Positions 33,963 to 42,882 of a DNA stretch of 64,000 nucleotides are shown piece after piece (within the stretch, counting starts at the first letter, position 1; every line of letters begins with the position of its first letter). The stretch spans positions 11,780,001 through 11,844,000 of the forward strand of contig NC_052616.1 in NCBI RefSeq assembly GCF_016545825.1, written 5' to 3'. The position numbers and the translations under genes are program-made. The notes under the pieces were generated by a model, which saw nothing but the letters and a program-made list of their open reading frames with translations, had not been told where the DNA came from and did not search any database. This DNA is from Eucalyptus grandis (Eukaryota; Streptophyta; Magnoliopsida; Myrtales; Myrtaceae).

Positions 33963-36173
33963 GAAAGTGGCAAAGAAACAAATATGTGGGTGTGTCCCTT
34001 GTTGGGAAAACGCTTGCCATTATGGGTTTTGGAAAGGTTGGATCAGAAGTCGCACGTCGTGCCAAAGGTCTTGGTATGCATGTGATTGCACATGACCCTT
34101 ATGCCCCGCAGATCAAGCACGCGCGGTGGGGGTGGAACTTGTGGGCTTTGATGAAGCCATAGCAACTGCAGATTTCATTTCATTACACATGCCCCTGACA
34201 CCTGCTACATCAAAGGTTCTCAATGATGAGACTTTTGCAAAGATGAAGAAAGGAGTTCGAATTGTCAATGTTGCTTGTGGAGGAGTGATTGATGAAGAAG
34301 CTCTTGTGAGGGCATTGGATGCTGGAATTGTTGCTCAGGTATTGCTATCTGATATCTGAAATGTTGAGTTTCCTTCTTGTTGCCTTGGGAGGTGAAGCAC
34401 ATAGTAGCCTTGTTGCAGGCGGCACTTGATGTCTTCACAGAGGAACCACCAGCGAAGGACAGTGAGTTGGTACAACACGAGAGAGTCATGGTGACCCCAC
34501 ACCTTGGAGCCAGTACCACAGAAGCACAGGTTTGTGAACAGTTACAATTTACCCAACTTTAACTTTCTCTATATTATTAGAAAGCATATAAAACGGTCAC
34601 TTGACATGCCAGGAAGGAGTGGCTATTGAAATTGCTGAAGCTATCATTGGAGCTCTAAAAGGAGAGTTGGCTGCTACTGCTGTCAATGCGCCGATGGTTC
34701 CTGCTGAGGTATCAAGAACTTTTTCTACTGGAGAAGGCTGTTTGGCATCTCTTGGTCTACTTCTAACTTTTTATCCTCCAATCTGTTTCCTCTCAATCTT
34801 CAATATATGTGCTCTCAGTATTTGACATATCTTATCATGGCTTGGGCTCTGATGCATAATTGTTGTGATGGAACTTGCTTGATGTGTGATTTGGAGGAGA
34901 ATGACTATGGGTGCTCTCTAGAAGTTTGATCTTTTTTTGGCAAAGATTTGTTCTGAGGCGATCAATTGCAAATTTCTGATATGTGTACAATTGTTTAATT
35001 TCATTGATGTTTGGCTTTGGCCCAAATCCAGCTTCCTCTTTGTATAAGATGAATAGAGGAAGTGAGATTTTGAGGACCGTAAAATATGTTGGTCCAATTG
35101 TTTGATATGTACCGTGGAGGAGAATGATTGTCAGTGCTCAGTAGAAGTTTGATCTTTTCTGGCAAACATTTTTTACTGAGGTGGTTGATTGGAATCATCC
35201 GATATGTATACAATTGTTTAATTTCATTGATGTTTGGCTTTGGCCCAAATCCAGCTTCCTCTCAGTACAAGATGAGCAGAGGAAGTGAGCTTTTGAAGAC
35301 TGTAAGAGATGCTTCCCTTGGTCGATTCCTTTAGGAAGTGGGTCAATAATGTGGTGTGATAGACAAGTAACTCTGAATGACTGTAATGACGATTTTGATG
35401 CCTGAGGTGCTTTGTTTAAGATCCAGAAGGCAGAACTTGGCTCAAGATATGCTTGAGTAACATAAATCTTGAGTTCTTTATACATTTCCTTTTTAGCTGC
35501 AGGTTCTTACAGAGCTGAAACCATTTGTTGTACTTGCTGAGAAGCTTGGGAGACTGGCCGTTCAATTAGTTGTGGGTGGGAGTGGTGTAAAAACCATAAA
35601 AGTGACATATGCTTCTGCAAGAGCACCTGATGATCTCGACACTAGACTACTCCGTGCTATGATTACTAAGGGTATAATTGAACCCATATCCGATGTCTTT
35701 GTGAACTTGGTCAATGCAGATTTTACTGCTAAGCAGAGAGGACTGAGAATAACAGAGGAGCGGGTCATCTTAGATGGTTCACCAGAGAGTCCTCTTGAGT
35801 ATGTCCAGGTTCAGATTGCAAATGTGGAATCAAGATTTGCCAGCGCCATTTCAGATTCTGGGGAGATCACGGTTGAGGGCGGGTGAAGGATGGGATCCCA
35901 CATCTCACAAAGGTGGGATCTTTCGAAGTGGATGTGAGCTTGGAGGGAAGCATCATATTGTGCAGGCAAGTTGATCAGCCAGGTATGATTGGCACAGTAG
36001 GAAGCATTTTGGGAGAAGAGAATGTCAATGTCAGTTTCATGAGCATTGGTAGGATTGCACCGCGAAAGCAAGCCATGATGGCAATTGGAGTTGATGACCA
36101 GCCCAGCAAGGAGACTCTGAAGAGGATCGGGGACATCTCTGCAATTGAGGAGTTCGTTTTCCTCAAGTTGTAA
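33963..36173 (+). pseudogene. PGDH: D-3-phosphoglycerate dehydrogenase, first exon missing
   Basis: PGDH oxidises 3-phosphoglycerate to phosphohydroxypyruvate, the first step of plastid serine synthesis. Exons: 33963-34338, 34419-34529, 34613-34708 and 35503-36173. Visible are KWQRNKYVGVSLVGKTLAIM, the NAD-binding [45 protein letters not shown] (catalytic His), the ASB-type domain around TYASARAPDDLDTRLLRA, and the C-terminal ACT domain RQVDQPGMIGTVGSILG to EEFVFLKL. The transit peptide and the first ~200 residues are absent from the 1.8 kb upstream. The catalytic-arginine motif reads NVACGG (34276-34278 tgt), Arg to Cys. Short G/C runs at 34103-34107 and 35875-35883 break the frame here but not in the second copy. 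Confidence 0.85.
34893..35304 (+). repeat. 222-base direct duplication in a PGDH intron
   Basis: Two adjacent copies start at 34893 and 35115, both opening 'ggaggagaatga'. Both contain 'gtacaattgtttaatttc' type text (tgtgtacaattg / tgtatacaattg), 'ggctttggcccaaatccagc' and 'agaggaagtgag'. The duplication lies inside the 794-base intron before the last exon and is also present in the second copy of the block (about 61938-62350). It does not touch splice sites. Confidence 0.75.
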
Positions 36174-37560
36174 TGTGGGTGTGAGTTATGGTACTACATA
36201 TGTATGTCTTTCATCATTCATAGCCGCTGAGCATGATTTGCAAGTCTTGCTCTGCGATTTTGGCTGTGACGTTCGTGTTTTGTAGTAGTATTGAGCTAGA
36301 GCGGAACGATAATCAAGTGGTGCTGAGAGGAGGTTCTATACTTTATTATGTTGCTTTTTGCCTGAATCAAATGCTCTTTTCCAATAAATTCATACAAGTT
36401 AAGAAGGTGAATACTTTGCCTCGATCCAGGATTCATGTTTCTCCTCCCTCTCCCCCCATAGTTATTTTTCCCATTAAGTCCTTATAGTGGCTCTCATGAT
36501 TTTCATGTTTCTCCTCATTTTGATTTTTCAGAATACAATAAGGTAATCATTTATAGACCCAATCCATTGAATGAACATTAACATCCAAAGAATCCCTGGA
36601 GTATGCAATAAGGCGGCATTGTCTAATGTCAAGAACAGTAAACAATGGGTAGGAAGACTGTCATGTGTAGTAGCAGAGATTCCACACATGACAACTCCTG
36701 GAATTTCTGCTTCGGTATGTTTTGCTGAAGTACAATAATAGTCTTGTTCATGCGGTGGCTTTCATCATGCGGAACCTCATTGCTATCATCGGCCATCACT
36801 ACAAAGTAAAAGAGAGACGAAACTAAAAAAACCTTTGCACTGTGAACCGCGATAAACTCTCAACTCTTTCTGACATAGCCTACAATCTCAGAGGATGTGA
36901 TCCCCATTTGGCGCGGTACATGGTGCTTGACCTCAATATTAGATCAACCGCGGGGCAAGTAATCAGTATCTTGGAAGAGACAGCCTCTGTTCCACCTCCC
37001 AAATACTAAGTTCACGCTCAGAAAATAGTTTCATGAACCAGAAAGAAACGGACGTGAGCCAAAGTTGTTGGACGCAAGAGATTTAGGTCAGTTCATCAAG
37101 ACATCAATATGAGTCTTCATCATTACAAACATTAGACGCGTGGGATGTCTTTGGGAAACATCACAACATTTAAGCACAGAAAATGCACATTCCATGTAAA
37201 GAACAATGATCAGGAGATACGCGCAATCAAAATTAATCGAACATTATAAAAACGAGAAAAACTAGTTGCATCACAACTTCAAACATCCCTCCGAAAAATT
37301 CTGTAGTCGAAGAACGTTTCTTATTTATCAGAACATCTCTGTTGCATACATGGAACATAAGTAAAAACTAAAGTAAACATAGCCATCAAGTAGTATTTTG
37401 AGTGCCTGTGACGAAAACCATCTGGAAAATGAACCTCCTCAGAATCAGAGATTGACGCACTGATTATACGTACTGTACAGAGGTAGACGCAAAAGCCGAC
37501 TTTAACTGCCAGTATAATGTGCCGAAAGATACTTGTACCAAAGCGCTCTGCATCATCGGC
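36174..37560. other. 3' flank of PGDH; nothing else recognised
   Basis: It contains the likely PGDH 3' untranslated region (a polyadenylation-like 'ccaataaattc' near 36380) and AT-rich sequence. It is copied at 63216-64000 as far as the window goes. No gene or RNA was recognised. Confidence 0.45.
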
Positions 37561-37829
37561 TCATGATACTTGAACAAACTTGTCTAAAGCGGATGTATCC
37601 AAAGCTGCAAACTCCTTAATAGCCCCAAGCACGGCAAGTCCAAGTTTTACAGCGTCATCGTGAGTTGGTGCCTACAGCAGGTAAATTTTGATTTGAATTC
37701 TTAATCCAATAAAATCATTTTTATGGTAGCTTGTGTAAGAGATTCCTCTACCTCAATGTTAAGAGGAAGAACAGGATCATAAAGCAAGAGCCTCAAAAGG
37801 AACCATCCTCCAAACCCAGATACCCGGGC
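37561..37829 (-). pseudogene. Last two exons of a phosphoglucomutase/phosphomannomutase-like gene
   Basis: On the minus strand an exon at 37829-37752 reads ARVSGFGGWFLLRLLLYDPV, then LPLNIE, with acceptor 'aaacag' and donor 'gtagag'. The next exon at 37671-37561 reads APTHDDAVKLGLAVLGAIKE, then FAALDTSALDKFVQVS and a TGA stop. The 'GGWFLLR.S/L.HDPV.PLNIE' run is, as I recall, the C-terminus of the plant phosphomannomutase/phosphoglucomutase-like family. No upstream exon of that family appears on the minus strand before the EDR4-like exon at 38442. This appears to be a 3' gene fragment. Confidence 0.55.
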
Positions 37830-38441
37830 CTGTTTAAGCAGCAATCAGACTAGAGATCAGCATCACATGCAAAATGCAAAGCTCACCCAGTGTCTTGCAT
37901 TATTCAGGGAGAAAAGAAGGGAGGAATTAACTAGATAGCATGATGGACCTGCATTTACTTTATAGTAAAATACTCCTTTGAGGTCACTAGTTCAGATATT
38001 ATTTTGGTAAGCACACAGCATTTTGCTCAACTCATTGTGGACTATAACTCAGAGAGGATGAAGGTACCAATATTCCTTGCAATTATGCTCAAGCAGATTA
38101 GTCTCAACGAACAATGATTAGATAAACGAAGTAGCTTTTCCACCAAAAGCATCCATGCGCGAGCTCCCTACAAAGTTACAGCTGGCATCAGAAACAGAAT
38201 CCAGAGATTTGCAGTTAATGTATTTCAAATCCTTTCAGCTTAAGAATCAATCCGATGGAAGAGATGCTCTACAATTGCTGAGAAAGACACCATCTAAAAG
38301 CATCCACGATGAAGAATACAAATCAGAATACCTAATTATTTAAAGGGTGAAGATGATGCTTGAAATAAGTGACCACATAATAAAATTAGCAAGGGCACGC
38401 ATCAATTTGTAAACCCAATAATTCATACACTAAGTTGACAC

Positions 38442-38568
38442 TTTTTCCTCGAAGGACAGCGCTGCATCCACCACATTGGTACACAGAAACATACGCTGGC
38501 TCTGGAAGAAGCTGCCAACATTTTGGACACTTGACTAGCCGAACTTTATGAGTCAGTCCAGTGGTCAT
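38442..38568 (-). pseudogene. First exon of an EDR4-like zinc-ribbon protein
   Basis: On the minus strand an ATG at 38568 opens MTTGLTHKVRLVKCPKCWQL, followed by LPEPAYVSVYQCGGCSAVLR. The paired CPKC...CGGC motif and the 'KVRLV.CPKC..LLPE...VYQCGGC' order are the N-terminal zinc ribbon of the EDR4 family of plant immunity regulators. The exon ends at a donor-like aaaa|gtgtcaac (38441). No further EDR4 exon is recognisable down to the phosphoglucomutase-like exons, so only the N-terminus is present. Confidence 0.65.
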
Positions 38569-41290
38569 GTTTCTCCCAACAAACTGGCTAGATTAACCTA
38601 TACATTTGCAACTTTCCTAGCACGATGGAAAGTCAAATAAGAGAAAGTGAGATTCTAATAACATTGGCATCAGGGTGTTAACCCTTAACTAGACAACAGA
38701 TGCTCGTGGCAAAAAGTGGGAGTCGAAGTTTTATGGCACAAAACGCAAGTTGTTCCCATAACTAGAACAAGAAAACGGAAGTCCATCAAGCTTATGGATT
38801 GATGATGTACAAAGCCATTCCTAGAAATGCATACAAGCTGTTGGGCGATAACAGTTAAGCTGTGATATATGGTGTGCCCTTGTGATTAGGAAGGATCAAG
38901 ACAATGATCATTGTTAGATGCAATTCCACTCTCGCACCATGGCAAAAGAACGTCTAGCTCACAGTTTCCTTTTGCTCAAAACTATTGCTAAAATTTTTCT
39001 GGAACCAAACAAGAACCCATGAAAATGCCAGGATTGATTTACAGAAGACATCATGTTGGAGGATTATTCACATCAAGGATTGAACTCCAATCTGTATCAT
39101 GCCTATCACCATTGGCAACAATCTATCAAAAAGTGGATATGAATCTGATATGACATGTCACAGAACACATTGACAATATCATGTCACCATTAGCAGTTAT
39201 GCTTGCATGGGTCGAATCACTCAACAGCAGGCTTGGCAATTACATTATGCATTTCCCAACAACAAATTTAAATATTGCAATGTGCCAAAATGACCACATT
39301 CCAGCCAATGATTCGGTTATTTTTCTTCTCTCCCCTAAAATCCAGCACTTAAAAAGAGTACTTGCTAGAATCGACAACAAATGCCAAAAAAAAGGCCCAG
39401 AAATATAAGAAAAGAACAGAGATGACTTGAGACAGATATTATACAATTGCATATTGCAGCCTCTGATATGATGCATAACTGCGTAAAGAGAGATTTGGGA
39501 TCAAAAGGTTGATTGTTACTGACAATTCTTCGAGCCACAGCAATTTCCAAGTAGAGAAGAAATTTTTGAATTAAACAGGGAAATCAAGGCAGAAATCAAA
39601 CTCTTGCTGTATAGAACTGTGGATGTTCATGTCCTAATACAGGCCAACACAAATATAATGATATGCATATATATATCTATCCATTATCTTGGGACCTCAT
39701 TTTGAAACGAACACTCGGGGAAAAAGGATAGAAGAACTGGGCAATCCATTCATTCAGTTTCCATAGCAACTGAATCAACAGAAAGTCACTGCCCAGATCG
39801 AACTGACCATACTAAAAACAAGAATCATCTACAGCTATGCCAGATCATTTATCAGGATTGGAGAAAACAACAACAACAACAACATAATGAAGAAGATAAC
39901 ATCATGTCAAATTGTCAACCCATGATTCCGAGGCAAATATTAAATGAGATCGATATCATGCACGAATCCAGATGAAGTTAGGAGACCCAACCAACCTTGG
40001 ATGAAACACCAGAAACTCCGCAAGAAAAGAAGTACACGAGACAGAATCGATATTCTACCACATACAGAAATGACCCAAGGAAAATTCTGATGACGCCAGA
40101 ATCGGAAAAAAGATATGTAACTTTCTATTATCAGGTCTAAGGGATGGGAAGTTAAAACAGAGCCGCTGATATTTATAAAACACTTCATGCATTTATATCT
40201 TTAATTTTCCTTTTTTGGGGGGGTGAAGAACGACTAACCTTGGGAAGAACATAGAGGAAGCATCTTCTTTCTTTGCTTGAGAAGTTAGTACTTTACTCGG
40301 TGTTCATCGTGGCATTCTCTCTCCTTTTCTTTTGCAGCTGCTTCGTCCTCGTTCTTGCATGATGGAGCAAATGATTAGCGAGGATTTATGCTGATGTCTG
40401 TAGTAATTGAGCAACCATTTTCTCCAAGAAATCCAGGCTCCTACCTTAACTCGATAATCAATGGTAAACAGCTTTCGTTGGTTGTCAAACTTGGACTCGC
40501 AAATGAACAATCAGCCACCAAACGACATGCCTCTACAACTTTATAAACTCCCAGCACTGAGTTGCATTTTCTGTTTACTGACCAATATCATAAGAATGCA
40601 CGTAAAGCCCCAAATCGCAGTTTCACAATGCATAATTGACCAAAAATTCTATACTGTTCTGATCAAAATTATTGGTCAATGTAGCTTTACTAGTCCTGTT
40701 GAGCCAATGATTTCATTTTGTGATAAGCACTTACCAAATAGGGAAAAACAACAGTCAATTGTATTTATCACTTTGTTTCAAGATCGACAAAATTGAATGC
40801 AAAGTGACAGCATGAGTTCACAGCAAGCGCTCGTTCAGAAACAGAAAAGACAAAACATCCGCATCATTTGAACATATAGCGATTAACTAATCTAACATTC
40901 TCAGAAAAACCAAAAAACTCTCCCATTCAAATATTTAGAAGTGCCTATAACCGCAGTCTTCGACTTGAACGTCTTCACAAAATGGAAAGGAACTCATCAG
41001 CGAAGATCCATATATAAACATCAAACGCTTGAGACATTACTGTAGCGCATCAAACGAACAATGATTAAATAATAAGTAAAATACAACTATCAAAAGCAGC
41101 ATGAGACCAATAATGCACTCCAAGTGTAAACGAACAGTCTATAGACACAAACTATCACATCTCATGGTAAGAATACATGTCGAAGAGATAAAATGCAGAT
41201 CTCTCGGATTCGCAATCCACTCTATGAGGCTAACCTTCGTGCCGAAAGGACCGACAGGATAGTTGGCCGTGTTCTTCGGCAGGTCATCGA
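38569..41290. other. Intergenic sequence inside the inverted-arm block
   Basis: Mostly AT-rich with short frames. It contains a TA-repeat (about 39664-39682) and a (CAA)n tract (about 39868-39884). I looked for exons on both strands and recognised none. It may contain introns or untranslated parts of the captured gene pieces. Confidence 0.4.
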
Positions 41291-41720
41291 TGTCCCTCGC
41301 CGAAGCGGAAGCGGAGGGCGTCGGGGTTGACGTCGGCGTCGGGCGGGCGGGGCGGAGGCGGAGGCGTCGTCGTCGGCGTCGTCGGCGTTCGAGGCAACCG
41401 CCTTGAGTGTCGGAGTCGGGGCGTCGGAGTCGCGAGAGGCGTCGGGGGCGGAGGCGGAGGCGGCGTCGTCGTGTCGTAGGCAACTGCCTTGAGGAGCGTC
41501 GGAGTCGGGGGCGGAGGCGGAGGCGGAGCGGCGTCGTCGGCATCCAAGGCAACCGCCTTGAGGAGCGTCGGAGTCGAGAATGGAGAGAGAGAGCGAGAGG
41601 AGGGGAAGAGAAGCCAGGTGCGACCTTTTGTTCTCCTCCGCAACGGGCGGGAACGGAGTAGGGAGAGAGAGAGAGAGAGAGGAGAGGAGAGAGAGGACGA
41701 TTCGACAGGGGGCTCAGGCG
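41290..41720. repeat. GC-rich minisatellite and (GA)n inside the right arm
   Basis: The words 'ggcggaggcggaggcg', 'aaggcaaccgccttgagga' and 'gcgtcggagtcg' recur, and a purine (gaga)n tract follows at 41655-41695. Long open frames on both strands are low-complexity. It mirrors the GC-rich minisatellite beside the left arm in position and style, on the opposite strand. Confidence 0.6.
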
Positions 41721-41887
41721 TTGCAGAGGAGAGCAAAGCAGGGAGCGTCAGAGTGGTGGGCCCCACACGCGGCCCGTGCGAATTTTGAACGCCTGACGCC
41801 CTCGCCTACGTGGCGCCACGCGTCGATCGCTGAATGGTTTAACCCACCGCCTACGTGTTGGGTTAAACCCACCCAATATTTTCTCGG
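41721..41887 (-). repeat. Right arm of the long inverted repeat (partner 26075-26242)
   Basis: Its reverse complement begins ccgagaaaatattgggtggg and follows the left arm with scattered substitutions, including the 10-base hairpin around 'acacgtaggcgg'. Just outside it lies ggcg and then tctcttcc, the latter also found directly outside the left arm. The sequence further right is not recognisable as the missing end of the element B LTR. Confidence 0.75.
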
Positions 41888-42539
41888 CGTCTCTTCCTGC
41901 TCCCTCTCTGCAAACTTTTGGCTGACTTTTCTTTTTTTGTCAGAGAGGGAAAAGAGGAAATGCTTTTCTCTTTGCCCAAGATGAACGAAGACCTTTTTCA
42001 CACCTATTTTCTCTCGAATTTTTTTGCTTTCGGATCCGCCCCATTTCTCACGAACTGTAGCCCTTTGATAGTGAAAACCTCTATTGATCTTTAGAAAGTT
42101 ATGCTTCATTGATTGCGGGAATTACAGAATTTCAACCTTGATTTGTCATCGCAAATTGACATTTCGGCTTTTCACTTACGTTACCAGAAACACATCCAAG
42201 TTTATTTTGATTTTTGCGAACAGCTCACTTGATGAGTATAATTTTTTATACTTTCCCTTTGATTTATCAATCTGATCATTATCCTCACCGATTTTAAGTT
42301 TGGATTTCATTTTCTTTCATTTTTTCCTTTTATTTGTTCAAAATGCAATTTTTATTTGACATTTCAACATGTACCAACCCTCTCTATGTGTTTTTTTTAG
42401 GGTCAATTATTACTTTTTTAAAAATTATTCTTCTTTTTTAATTTGTTTTCTTTATCGAATAAAAGAGAAAAATGAAAAAAAAAAGGAAGGAAAACAAGAA
42501 AAATATAAAGGACGAAAATGCCCTTTAAGCATACCAATA

Positions 42540-42765
42540 TCATCACTTTAAACCCTTATTTGAGAAAATGAACACACTTAGTCCACATTTGAGATAACAT
42601 TCACTTCAAATTCTTATTTGGAAAAATAAAAACACTTTAAGCTAGTATTTGGAATTTTGGTCTTGAGGCCCTTAGATTGAGATAGTCATCAAGATTTTAT
42701 TTGACATAAAGTCCATTCAGACCCTTATTTGAAAAATTAGGGCACTCCTTGTCCTTATTTGAAAA
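42540..42765 (+). repeat. Diverged tandem repeat upstream of the helicase gene
   Basis: The word 'cttatttg(a/g)(g/a)aaa' recurs at about 42555, 42612, 42725 and 42754, each followed by 'cacactt/cactcc' type text. These look like decayed units of roughly 35-60 bases. They end about 10 bases before the TATA box of the helicase gene, so they form its proximal upstream region. Confidence 0.4.
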
Positions 42766-42774
42766 TTTTCCCTG

Positions 42775-42785
42775 TATATATATAA
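42775..42785 (+). promoter_or_regulatory. TATA box of the eIF4A-III-like gene
   Basis: The string tatatatataa lies 98 bases upstream of the ATG at 42883. It is followed by a pyrimidine-rich leader (ctccttctctcgagctc), as is usual near plant transcription starts. A start near 42805-42815 would give an untranslated leader of about 70 bases. Confidence 0.6.
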
Positions 42786-42882
42786 CGCGCGTTCGCACGG
42801 CTCCTTCTCTCGAGCTCACTATCAACTCGGGAGAGAGACGAGATTGCTCTCTTGCCCTTTCCTCATCTCTTCGGATTCGGTA

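Noticed and set aside
36600..36760. Short frame MSNVKNSKQWVGRLSC-like, present in both block copies
   Set aside because: Its presence in both copies only reflects the duplication. It is short, has no upstream signals and resembles nothing I know.
41284..41766. 160-codon minus-strand frame rich in Pro and Thr
   Set aside because: It is low-complexity sequence made by the GC-rich minisatellite. The neighbouring frame end (DIDDLPKNTANYPVGPF) faintly resembles an acyl-activating enzyme N-terminus but is too short to support.
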